A program made the translations under genes and the position numbers. Below are positions 17,998 through 25,805 of a DNA stretch of 53,992 nt, in pieces (within the stretch, counting starts at the first letter, position 1; each line of letters starts with the position of its first letter). The notes under the pieces are model-generated. The model saw only the letters and a list, made by a program, of their open reading frames with translations. It was not told the DNA's origin and searched no databases. The stretch spans positions 1 to 53,992 of the forward strand of contig CAZUCD010000003.1 of NCBI GenBank assembly GCA_964618855.1. Direction: 5' to 3'. This DNA comes from CAZUCD01 sp964618855 (GTDB taxonomy: Bacteria > Sumerlaeota > Sumerlaeia > SLMS01 > JANRJK01).

Positions 17998-18924
17998 ATG
18001 GCCCAGAAACCCCTCGAACTGAATGCCACGATCACGGCTTGGGACACGCTCGCCCCCGGCCTCGCGATCTTCACCGTCGTCAAGGACGTGCCCTTCGAAT
18101 CGTTTGTGCCGGGACAGTACACGGTCCTGGGCCTGAACTATGCGGATACGTCGATCAGCCGCGCGTATTCGATAGGCTCCGCGCCGGAGAAGGACGCGCA
18201 CGGCCTCGACTTCTATGTTCGGCGCGTGGGCGAGCCGAAGGGAGAGGTCGCGTTCACGCACCTGCTCTTCGAACGCAAGGTCGGCGACCGGATCTGGGTC
18301 GGGCCGAAGCCGCGCGGGCACTTCACCGCGGAACACGCGTTGCACGGCAACGAGGGGAAATCGCTGATCTTCGTGGCAGCGGGGACGGGCCTCGCGCCCT
18401 TTGTGTCGATGGCCGTGAGCCACGCGCTGCGCCACGGCTCAGCCAGCCCCCAGCACTACGTGATGCACGGCTCCAGTCATGCCCACGACCTCGGCTACCG
18501 CGCCGAACTGGAACGACTGCTGGGCCGGCGCTACATGCCGACGATCTCGCGTCCGACGGCGGAGTGGACCGGGGCGCGCGGACGGGTCGAGTCGCACTTC
18601 GAGCCCGACCGCATTGGTGAGTTGGAGCGTGCGCTGGGCGTGCCGGAGGGGTACATCAACCCCGCGAACTGCGTCGTCCTCGTGTGCGGGCTGCAGGGGA
18701 CGATTGCGAACTGCCTGACCCACCTCTTCCACCGCGGCTTTGTCCCGGAGGAGCGCAAGCTGCGCACTGCGCTCCATGTTTCGCCCGAGTCCACACCGAC
18801 GATCTTCTTCGAACAGTACGATTCGGAGCCGATCCTCGACGTGAAGGACGAGGCGCTCATGGCTGGCCTGCGCGAACGCCTCGCGCGGGCCGGAGTGTCC
18901 GTCACGGCCCCGGCGGCCGGCTGA
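17998..18924 (+). CDS. Ferredoxin/flavodoxin-NADP+ reductase family protein
   Basis: A 308-residue flavoprotein of the bacterial FNR (Fpr) class. Residues ~1-105 form the FAD barrel, with RAYSIGSAP at 55-63 as the FAD-binding RxYS motif and GPKPRGHF at ~102-109. Residues ~122-300 form the NAD(P) domain, with VAAGTGLAPFVSM at 126-138 and a cysteine-containing VLVCGLQG near the end. It transfers electrons between NADPH and ferredoxin or flavodoxin in the cytoplasm. It lacks an iron-sulphur domain. Bacterial FprA-like enzymes are ~260 residues, so this one is slightly longer at the C-terminus. MazG starts two bases after its stop, so those two are co-transcribed. Confidence 0.85.
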   Translation: MAQKPLELNATITAWDTLAPGLAIFTVVKDVPFESFVPGQYTVLGLNYADTSISRAYSIGSAPEKDAHGLDFYVRRVGEPKGEVAFTHLLFERKVGDRIWVGPKPRGHFTAEHALHGNEGKSLIFVAAGTGLAPFVSMAVSHALRHGSASPQHYVMHGSSHAHDLGYRAELERLLGRRYMPTISRPTAEWTGARGRVESHFEPDRIGELERALGVPEGYINPANCVVLVCGLQGTIANCLTHLFHRGFVPEERKLRTALHVSPESTPTIFFEQYDSEPILDVKDEALMAGLRERLARAGVSVTAPAAG

Positions 18925-18926
18925 GC

Positions 18927-19754
18927 ATGCCGCTCCCCATACCAAATCACGAGGACCAGTTCCGACGCCTCGTGGACATCATGGAGGCGCTCCTCTCCCC
19001 GGAGGGCTGCCCGTGGGACCGCGAACNNNNNNNNNNCAAGTCGCTCCGCCCCTATGTCGTGGAGGAGGCATACGAGGTCGTGGACGCGATCGACGATGGG
19101 GACGACGCGGAATTGGCTGGGGAACTTGGCGACCTCGGGCTGCAGATTGTGTTCCACGCGGCACTCGCCAGGCGCAGGGGCTCGTTCGATGTGGACACTG
19201 TTTACCGGCGCATCTGCGAAAAGCTGATCCGCCGGCACCCTCACGTGTTCGGCGAGCTTTCGGCGGCGGGCGCGGACGAAGTGCTGCGCAATTGGGAGGC
19301 GATCAAGCGCCAGGAGCGCGAGGACGCGGGCAAGTCCGACCGCCCCTCGTCGGCCCTTGACGGCGTGCCGCGGTCGCTCCCGGCGCTCCAGAAGGCGGGG
19401 CGCCTGCAGGAGAAGGCGCGCAGGGTGAACTTCGATTGGTCCCGCATCGAGGACGTGTTCGCAAAGGTGCGCGAGGAGGTGGACGAATTGGAGGAGGCCC
19501 ACGGGGAGGAGGGCCCCGGTGCGCGCGAGCACCTCGCCGAGGAGTTCGGCGACCTCCTGTTCGCCCTGGTCAACCTCTCGCGCTTCATGAAGATCGATGC
19601 GGAGCGCGCGTTGGATGCCGCCAACACCAAGTTCACCCGGCGCTTCCAGCGAATCGAGGAGATGCTCCGCGCACAGGGCCGCAAGCCGGCCGAGTGCACG
19701 CTCGAGGAGCTTGACGCGCTCTGGAACGAGGCGAAGAAGCACCCGGGGAACTGA
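18927..19754 (+). CDS. mazG: Nucleoside triphosphate pyrophosphohydrolase MazG (contains a 10-N gap)
   Basis: A ~275-residue cytoplasmic house-cleaning enzyme hydrolysing NTPs to NMP and pyrophosphate. There are two MazG domains: the first with PEGCPWDRE, then VVEEAYEVVDAIDD and ELGDLGLQIVFHA; the second with VFAKVREEVDELEEA and AEEFGDLLFALVNLSRF. Each carries the paired acidic EExxE and ExxD metal-binding elements. The 10 N at 19027-19036 hide the conserved QTH segment that normally follows WDxE. The frame continues across the gap, so the gene is intact, but residue count there is uncertain. The ATG is two bases after the FNR-like stop. Convergent with the ERCC4-type nuclease, 9 bases apart. 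Confidence 0.93.
   Translation: MPLPIPNHEDQFRRLVDIMEALLSPEGCPWDREXXXXKSLRPYVVEEAYEVVDAIDDGDDAELAGELGDLGLQIVFHAALARRRGSFDVDTVYRRICEKLIRRHPHVFGELSAAGADEVLRNWEAIKRQEREDAGKSDRPSSALDGVPRSLPALQKAGRLQEKARRVNFDWSRIEDVFAKVREEVDELEEAHGEEGPGAREHLAEEFGDLLFALVNLSRFMKIDAERALDAANTKFTRRFQRIEEMLRAQGRKPAECTLEELDALWNEAKKHPGN
19027..19036. other. Assembly gap, 10 N
   Basis: A run of 10 N inside the first catalytic domain of mazG. A round length is typical of a placeholder, so the true number of missing bases may differ. Confidence 0.95.
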
Positions 19755-19763
19755 CCCGGATTG

Positions 19764-20501
19764 CTACCTTCCGGGATGGAGCATGGCGAACAGGCGCTGT
19801 GCCACCACCCGCCCGACACCATCAACGTTTTCAAGTTCGCGGGGAGATGCCGCCAGTAGGGCAGGCATGTCCGGGAACGCGTTCGCGATGGCGGCGGCGC
19901 GGGTGGGGCCTATCCCGGGCAATGCGCAGAGCATCGCTTCGACGAGTTCCCGCCCCGTTGCCTCGCCGCCGGCCTTCGCTGCGGGATCGGAGCGGCGCGC
20001 GCGCACGCGGCCCGATGCCCGGCGTGCGAGCCTGTCGGCAAGGAGCGCCACGTACGCGGCGCTTTCACCAACGTCGCGCGTGCGCAGTATTCGGATCCCC
20101 CAGTCAAACTGCAGGCTGACCATGGCGCCGCGCAGCGCATCGGGGTTCGTCCCACCCACGGATTCCGCCGAGAAGCTCCCCTCAAGCAGCAGGGCGCGCT
20201 CGGGAAACTCCTCGGCAAGGGCCCCCGCCTGGTGGAAGAGCCTGCCGTCGTGCAGGGACGCAACGAAGTCGTCCGCGCGCTTGCGTTCGATGACGATCAT
20301 GCCCCCGATCAGCACATCCCCGCGCGGCAGGGTGTCGATGCGGACGCGGTGGATGCGCCCGACCCGGGCCTCGACCGCCTCGGCGAAGCCACCAGCGCGT
20401 TCCCTGTGGTCCACGATGACATCCACGCCGGCGGGCCGGGAGGGGTCGGCCCCCGGGTCCTCCCCGTACAGGAAATCCTCAACGCGGCTCAGAATCGACA
20501 C
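19764..20501 (-). CDS. ERCC4/XPF-type nuclease with C-terminal helix-hairpin-helix
   Basis: A 245-residue protein. Residues ~25-150 match the ERCC4 nuclease domain of XPF, Mus81 and archaeal Hef: VDVIVDHRE with Asp31, GDVLIG with Asp62, and the metal-binding motif IERKRADDF (Glu72, Arg73, Lys74, Asp78), followed by DGRLFHQ. Residues ~185-240 contain two helix-hairpin-helix-like segments (LPGIGPTRAAAIANAF and VDGVGRVVAQRLF) for DNA binding. The architecture predicts a structure-specific endonuclease on branched DNA, with no helicase domain. This fold is typical of archaea and eukaryotes and less frequent in bacteria. The start is probably GTG at 20501 with AAAGG upstream; the frame runs on to 20666 but overlaps the divergent gene. 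Confidence 0.85.
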   Translation of the reverse strand: MSILSRVEDFLYGEDPGADPSRPAGVDVIVDHRERAGGFAEAVEARVGRIHRVRIDTLPRGDVLIGGMIVIERKRADDFVASLHDGRLFHQAGALAEEFPERALLLEGSFSAESVGGTNPDALRGAMVSLQFDWGIRILRTRDVGESAAYVALLADRLARRASGRVRARRSDPAAKAGGEATGRELVEAMLCALPGIGPTRAAAIANAFPDMPALLAASPRELENVDGVGRVVAQRLFAMLHPGR

Positions 20502-20577
20502 GGAGGCGCCTTTCGCGTGACACGGTGTGCGGGGAGTCCCCCCAATCGCGCGCCAACGCCAACCTTCGGAACCCACC

Positions 20578-21660
20578 GTGCACGACCATCCGTTCGACCA
20601 CAAGCGCAGGCGCCGCATCGCCCATCTGGCGGAGGGGCTCCTTTCCCCGAGGCATGCCAAGACCACCTGCGGCGTGATGCGCTACAGCCACCACGAGTCC
20701 GTGGCGGTGATCGACTCGACGAATGCGGGCAGGATGGCGGGGGAACTGCTCCATGGGCTGGGGGCGGGAGTCCCCGTGGTTGGCTCGGTCGAGGATGCGC
20801 TGGCCCTCGGGCCCGACACCCTTTTGGTAGGCATAGCGCCGACGGGCGGAGTCCTTCCGCCCCCTTGGCGCGAGACGATCGCGCGCGCACTTGCCTCGGG
20901 CGTAGACGTGATCAGCGGCCTGCACCAGTTCCTCTGCGAGATGCCGGAGCTCGCCGCCGCTGCGCGCGAGGGGAACGCCTCGATCTGGGACGTGCGCCGT
21001 CCGGGCAGGGAGTTGCCGGTCGGCGGGGGCCTATGCCGCTGGGCGAAAAGTCACATCACGCTCATGGTCGGAACGGACTGCTCCATCGGCAAGATGACGG
21101 TGGCTCTCGAGATCGAGCGCGACGCCCGCGCGAAGGGCCTGCGGGCGGAGTTTGTCGCCACGGGGCAGACCGGCATCATGATCGCCGGGTGGGGGTCCCC
21201 CATCGACGCCATTCCGGGCGACTTCATGGCTGGTTGCGTCGAGCGCGACGTGCTCTCCGTGGACGGCGCGGACATGATCCTGGTGGAGGGCCAGGGCTCG
21301 CTCCTTCATCCGGGGTACTCCAGCGTCTCCCTCGCATTGCTGCACGGCTCGTGTCCCGATGCGCTGATCCTCTGCCATGACGTGTCCCGGACTGAAGTGA
21401 GCAAGATCCGCTCGGTGCCGTTCCCCCCGCTCCTGCGCGTGGCGGAGGACTGCATCCGCGTGCTGGAGCCGCTGAAGCACGCCGAACTCGTGGGCGTCGC
21501 CCTGAACACCTCGAGCGTGGACGAGAGAGAGGCCCGTGCGGCCTGCGTTGCGGCGGCCGCCGCGTGCGGAGTCCCGGCGACGGACCCGGTGCGATTCGGG
21601 TCCGCGGTCCTGACCGATGCCATCGCCGCTGCCGCCCGGCGTTCTGGAAAACTCAAGTAG
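20578..21660 (+). CDS. DUF1611 family P-loop protein (DgcN-like)
   Basis: A 360-residue member of the DUF1611 family; one branch has been described as D-glutamate N-acetyltransferase (DgcN). The N-terminal domain has LLSPRHAKTTCGVMRY and VAVIDSTNAG, then LVGIAPTGG. The C-terminal half is a P-loop fold with a Walker A-like GTDCSIGKMTV at ~165-175, ATGQTGIMIAGWG, and VEGQGSLLHPGYS. The GTG at 20578 is chosen because the frame before it has no good start or SD; it could start later at an internal Met. No dipeptide epimerase (DgcA) neighbour is present, so D-amino-acid use is not shown. It is divergent from the ERCC4-type gene. Confidence 0.85.
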   Translation: MHDHPFDHKRRRRIAHLAEGLLSPRHAKTTCGVMRYSHHESVAVIDSTNAGRMAGELLHGLGAGVPVVGSVEDALALGPDTLLVGIAPTGGVLPPPWRETIARALASGVDVISGLHQFLCEMPELAAAAREGNASIWDVRRPGRELPVGGGLCRWAKSHITLMVGTDCSIGKMTVALEIERDARAKGLRAEFVATGQTGIMIAGWGSPIDAIPGDFMAGCVERDVLSVDGADMILVEGQGSLLHPGYSSVSLALLHGSCPDALILCHDVSRTEVSKIRSVPFPPLLRVAEDCIRVLEPLKHAELVGVALNTSSVDEREARAACVAAAAACGVPATDPVRFGSAVLTDAIAAAARRSGKLK

Positions 21661-21746
21661 TCAAATCGATCGCTTGACGGTCGTTCGACCCGCGCGCCAA
21701 GTGGAGGGTAGTCGTCGGGACCACACGCCGATCCGGAGGAGCATCG

Positions 21747-23486
21747 ATGAAGCGGCTTCTGCCCATCGTGGCCTTTGCGGCCTGCACTTGTCCCCTCGCG
21801 GCAGGGACCGAGCCATCATTCGCACTGTCCTCGAGTGGCGGCGATGCGGGGGGCCTCGGCCGGATCGCGGTCGCAGTCGAATCCGACGGCCAGCAAGTCT
21901 CCGCGCTGCAGTTCACGGCACGCATCCCGCAGGAGGACCTCCAGTTCCTTCGCGGGACTCCCTCCCTTCAAACACTCCTGCCGTGGTCCATCCACCAATC
22001 GACGGCGACCGCGGAGGATGGCTCACTTCTGGTCACCGCGCTCATCGAGGCCCCCACCGGCGAGTCCCTCGTGCTGGACGGCGCAGTGAGTGAGTTGTTG
22101 CTGCCGATCGACCTCTGGGCTCCCGCCGGACAGACCGTCGAGGTGTCGCTCTCGGACGCCCCGCCGGACGCGACGAGCGGGCGGGCCATGCTGGCGATAT
22201 CGACGGCGGACGGGCGCTCTCTCGTCGCGGACACGTCGGGTGACGGCTTCCTCGATGCCGACCTGGACCGCCCCCGCGCAGGGGCAGTGGAACTCGTCAT
22301 CTCCCCACCAAGCACGTATGAAATGCCGTCCTTCGCGAACCACGACTCGGCCTCCCCATACAAGTACTTCCAGCTCCTCCCGACGGTGGACGCGACGGGG
22401 ACAAAGCTGGTCGGTTCCGCGATGGCCGGTTTGGGCTTTGCGGTGAGTTATGCGGACGCGAGCGGGCTCGACGCCGTTCCCGAGCGGACCTTCCTCGGTA
22501 TCTTCCTCCCCCCGTTCACGATGGCTCCGTATCTGGAGCGCGGATACTACCCCGCATACCCGGGTCACTTGATATCCTCGGAGTGGCGGATTGCGGGTGA
22601 TGGTGTTGCGCCAGCCGATGCGCTCGGCGTCGAGGTGTCCATCGGCTCGAGCGACTCGAACTTTCTGGCGCGGGCGATCTACCAGGAGACAACCTTTCCC
22701 GGGTCGGAGCCCAAGGGCCCGCCCGTGGTGCCCTTTGGGGACAACTCGCCCCGAAGCCTGCGGGTGCTGGCGGAAGTGCCGGGATTTGCCGCGGATGGTG
22801 GAGCGCCGGGCGCTCCCGACGGCCTGTTCCCGATGGCAGCAGTACTGGCACGTCCGGGGATGGGGACGCAGGGAACCGCCACATGGATGATGAGCCAGAT
22901 CACGGAACGCGTCCAGCCCGGAGGAGCCCCGTGGATCGCTTTCGAGCGGTTCCTCTGCGTGGATGGGGGCTGCGGCGCCGCGAACCTGGCACCGCCCCCG
23001 ATGCCGACGATTCCGGGTTCGCTGCCGGTTCAGTACGCGTTCACCTCCGCCGGGGCGGAGATCATCCTCCCCGCGGGATCGCCCACGACCGGGACCTGGA
23101 GCGGGTACTACTCCACAACGCCCGCCGTGGACCTGCACATCGAGCCTGCGTTCGTCGACTCGGTCGCCTGCGTCGAGGTGGAGTTCCTGATGCCCGACGC
23201 CAGGCCGGACCAGCTCCCCAACCAGATCATCGCGGCGTTCCGCGAGGGATCGTTCGACTACGGCGCAGTGGCTGAGTTCCGACCGCAATCAGCGCCCTAC
23301 GAGGCGTCCGGCCCCGGCGGCCTGTATACACGCCGCCTCTGGATTGATTCGCAGAACATCCCGAACACGGGCATGCCCCTCACCATATCCATCGGGATTT
23401 CTGGTGACGCGGCCCGGACGGGTCCACAGCGTGTCATCATCCGGAGGGTGACATTCACACAGTACCTCCGTTCGAGCTTCATCTGA
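21747..23486 (+). CDS. Secreted protein with cohesin-like domain, unknown function
   Basis: A 579-residue protein with a signal peptide (MKRLLPIVAFAACTCPLAAG, cleavage near residue 20). Residues ~25-155 resemble a cohesin-type beta sandwich (ALSSSGGDAGG, IAVAVESDGQQVSALQF). Residues 162-174 form an EF-hand/dockerin-like calcium loop (DTSGDGFLDADLD). The rest is beta-rich and unrecognised. It ends four bases before the M64 peptidase gene, so the two are co-expressed secreted proteins. The cohesin call is from pattern only and could be a different Ig-like fold. The ATG follows GGAGG closely (CCGGAGGAGCATCG). Confidence 0.7.
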   Translation: MKRLLPIVAFAACTCPLAAGTEPSFALSSSGGDAGGLGRIAVAVESDGQQVSALQFTARIPQEDLQFLRGTPSLQTLLPWSIHQSTATAEDGSLLVTALIEAPTGESLVLDGAVSELLLPIDLWAPAGQTVEVSLSDAPPDATSGRAMLAISTADGRSLVADTSGDGFLDADLDRPRAGAVELVISPPSTYEMPSFANHDSASPYKYFQLLPTVDATGTKLVGSAMAGLGFAVSYADASGLDAVPERTFLGIFLPPFTMAPYLERGYYPAYPGHLISSEWRIAGDGVAPADALGVEVSIGSSDSNFLARAIYQETTFPGSEPKGPPVVPFGDNSPRSLRVLAEVPGFAADGGAPGAPDGLFPMAAVLARPGMGTQGTATWMMSQITERVQPGGAPWIAFERFLCVDGGCGAANLAPPPMPTIPGSLPVQYAFTSAGAEIILPAGSPTTGTWSGYYSTTPAVDLHIEPAFVDSVACVEVEFLMPDARPDQLPNQIIAAFREGSFDYGAVAEFRPQSAPYEASGPGGLYTRRLWIDSQNIPNTGMPLTISIGISGDAARTGPQRVIIRRVTFTQYLRSSFI

Positions 23487-23508
23487 ACACATGCGAGGGT
23501 TGGCATCC

Positions 23509-25149
23509 ATGCCGGGCCGTTTTCCTTTCCTTGTGCTGTCCATGGCAGCCACCCTGTGCGGGATGGTTCGAGGCGAGTCGGCCCCCACTTGGTGGCAGCT
23601 CCAGTTCGACTACGACCCGCAGTCGCTCCGGGTGGCCGAGGCGATCGAGATCGCGCCGATGCTGAAGACGCCCCGCACACCGGGGCTCGACGGCGCGCCC
23701 GGCGTGCTCGACTTGCACGCGGAGTGGCTGAATGCCTCGGGCGAGGTGATCCACTCCGGGGATGTGCAGCTTCCCTTCGGGGCGCGCGCGACCGTGACGC
23801 CCGACGGGCCGTGCATGGCCATCGTCCCGGATTCCGATGCCATCGTCGTGCGCTGGCAGGGCCCCGCCTTCGCAGAGCATCCCGCGTCGTTGAGGCTCGC
23901 GCGGACCGGCGCACACCGCCTCGCCGCGACGGAGACGGGAACGCCTCCGGCCCTCTCCTGGGCGCAGACCACGTTGCCGCTCGCGCGGGTGGTGCCCGTG
24001 CAGTCCACCCCGCGCGCTCCCGGGCCGCAGTCTGGCACGCGCATCCGCGACACAGGTCCGGACTCCAACCGGCTCGTGATCGTCGTCGTGGGCGATGGCT
24101 ACACGGCGGCGAACCTTTCCGCCGGGGACTTTACGACGGCGGCCAACAACCTGGCGAACTCCTTCACGGGGCGCTCTCCCTGGGATGTGTACTTCGCCGC
24201 GACCAACATCTGGCGCGTGGACACCGAGAGCAATGAGCAGGGTGCGGACAACGAGGATGCGCAGTTCGGGACGCAGAGGGACACCTACTACAATTCGGCG
24301 TTCTGGACGAGCGGGATCGAGCGGCTGCTCGCAATCGACTTCACGGGGCGTTCGCGGGCCATCTCGGCCGCAAATACCTACGTTGGCGCCGGCATGTGGG
24401 ATTTCATTTTTGTTCTTGTGAACTCGACGAAGTACGGCGGGTCCGGGGGCTCGGTCTGCGTCTCCTCTGTGCACCCTAGCTCCCCCGACGTCATCATCCA
24501 CGAAATGGGCCACACGTTCGCCCAGCTAGCCGATGAGTACACGACCGCATACCCCGGCTACCCGCCCGGCGATGGGGAGCCCAACGTGGACTACGACGCA
24601 TCGGGGCCGGGATTGAAGTGGCTCGCCTGGGTCGATGGGGGCACTCCCCTGCCAACGCCGGACACGAGCGCCTACAACAACGTCGTCGGCACGTTCGAGG
24701 GCGCGCGCTACCTGACGACGGGGATCTACCGCCCATGGCGCAACTGCCTGATGCGTTCGCTGGGCGTGAACTTCTGCCCCGTCTGCAAGGAGGCGCACAT
24801 CATGCGCTTCCACGCCTTCACGCAGCTTGCGGACACCCGCACCCCCGCGACGGGCGGAAACTACGACGTGCCCGCGGAGGGGATGTCGTTCGCCATCGCG
24901 CCCCTGCCGCTCGCGACGCTCACCTATGCCTGGGACATTGACGGCGGGACGATAGCGGGTGAATCAGGACCTTCCATCAACGTCACGCCCGCTCTTATCG
25001 GCGCGACGGGCGTCACGAGGACGCTTCGCCTGCGCGTGATAGACTCGACGACGATGGTGCGCCAGACCTCCCCCACGGAGTCGTTCACGTGGGGCGTTTC
25101 GACCTCCGTGGGCCCGGCTTCGATCGGCGGAAGCTGGGACGCGTATTGA
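23509..25149 (+). CDS. Secreted M64 family metallopeptidase
   Basis: A 546-residue zinc protease of the M64 (IgA peptidase) family. The ATG at 23509 has GAGGG nine bases upstream and begins a signal peptide (PGRFPFLVLSMAATLCGMV). An N-terminal beta domain extends to about residue 170. The catalytic domain shows RLVIVVVGDGYTA, WDVYFAATNIWRV, the zinc motif HEMGH at ~331-335 and the following LADEY, which fits the M64 pattern HExGHxxxxLxDEY. Two cysteine pairs (NCLM, CPVC) are near residue 415-430. The C-terminal ~90 residues are an Ig/PKD-like domain (YAWDIDGGTI). Its 3' end overlaps the convergent gene by 65 bases. Substrates are unknown. Confidence 0.88.
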   Translation: MPGRFPFLVLSMAATLCGMVRGESAPTWWQLQFDYDPQSLRVAEAIEIAPMLKTPRTPGLDGAPGVLDLHAEWLNASGEVIHSGDVQLPFGARATVTPDGPCMAIVPDSDAIVVRWQGPAFAEHPASLRLARTGAHRLAATETGTPPALSWAQTTLPLARVVPVQSTPRAPGPQSGTRIRDTGPDSNRLVIVVVGDGYTAANLSAGDFTTAANNLANSFTGRSPWDVYFAATNIWRVDTESNEQGADNEDAQFGTQRDTYYNSAFWTSGIERLLAIDFTGRSRAISAANTYVGAGMWDFIFVLVNSTKYGGSGGSVCVSSVHPSSPDVIIHEMGHTFAQLADEYTTAYPGYPPGDGEPNVDYDASGPGLKWLAWVDGGTPLPTPDTSAYNNVVGTFEGARYLTTGIYRPWRNCLMRSLGVNFCPVCKEAHIMRFHAFTQLADTRTPATGGNYDVPAEGMSFAIAPLPLATLTYAWDIDGGTIAGESGPSINVTPALIGATGVTRTLRLRVIDSTTMVRQTSPTESFTWGVSTSVGPASIGGSWDAY

Positions 25150-25783
25150 CCGGTTGTGCCGAACTGCGCAGTTGGAGTGCAGCCCGGGAAAGGCGATGCG
25201 CGGCCGCGTCAACGGCAGCGAGGAGGCCGGCGAGCGGAGCGCCCGAAGTCCGACGTGACCGGGCGAAGGCCTCTGCCAGTTCCCCCCGCGCCAGCAGATT
25301 TGCGAGTGCCGCTTCCCTTCCCAGCCGCCGGGACAACTCACGCCAGGTCCGTAGCGAGGGTGCCGCTCGGGGAGCCAAGGCGCGTAGGTGGCCCACCACC
25401 TTGGCGTCCGACAATTCCTGGAGTGTGGCGAGCCACTCTGCAATCAACAACTCGTTTGCGGCTTGGCAAAGCCTCGCAAGGGAACGGGTGTGTTCGAAGA
25501 ATGAGTCGCGATACTCGGCGAGGGTGTCGGCGGGGACCCAACAGTGGCTGCGCCCATTTTTGCCGTCTCCCATCGGAATGGCGAGGGGGGCGTAGATCCG
25601 GAGGCACTCAGGGCACTCGAGTTGCCATTCGTGAAACTCGGGATCCGGACAGTCTGCGTAAGAGCGCACTTGGACAGCATGAACGGTGTGCGTCGCGAAC
25701 CCTTTCCCGCACGGGCATTCTAGCCGCTCGGAGATGCAGGAGCCGGGTGGCACCGCTTCCTTCTGGATTGGAGGACGTCGCAT
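25085..25783 (-). CDS. Hypothetical zinc-ribbon protein
   Basis: A 232-residue protein I do not recognise. Its N-terminal part has two cysteine pairs that look like a zinc ribbon: CPCG near residue 24-26, CPDPEF, then CPEC near 55-58. The remainder is alpha-helical, Ala/Leu/Arg-rich, and ends with an Arg/Ser/Pro tail that overlaps the M64 gene 3' end by 65 bases on the other strand. The tail may be a read-through artefact of the high GC composition; the ribbon and the helical core look real. It follows the E2 gene stop by 22 bases on the same strand, so it may be the last gene of the E1-E2 operon. Confidence 0.5.
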   Translation of the reverse strand: MRRPPIQKEAVPPGSCISERLECPCGKGFATHTVHAVQVRSYADCPDPEFHEWQLECPECLRIYAPLAIPMGDGKNGRSHCWVPADTLAEYRDSFFEHTRSLARLCQAANELLIAEWLATLQELSDAKVVGHLRALAPRAAPSLRTWRELSRRLGREAALANLLARGELAEAFARSRRTSGAPLAGLLAAVDAAAHRLSRAALQLRSSAQPVNTRPSFRRSKPGPRRSKRPT

Positions 25784-25805
25784 GACGAAGTAGCAGTCTC
25801 GGGAG

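Noticed and set aside
16633..18435. Minus-strand frame of about 600 codons opposite hppD and the FNR-like gene
   Set aside because: Antisense to clear hppD; composition is unlike any protein family.
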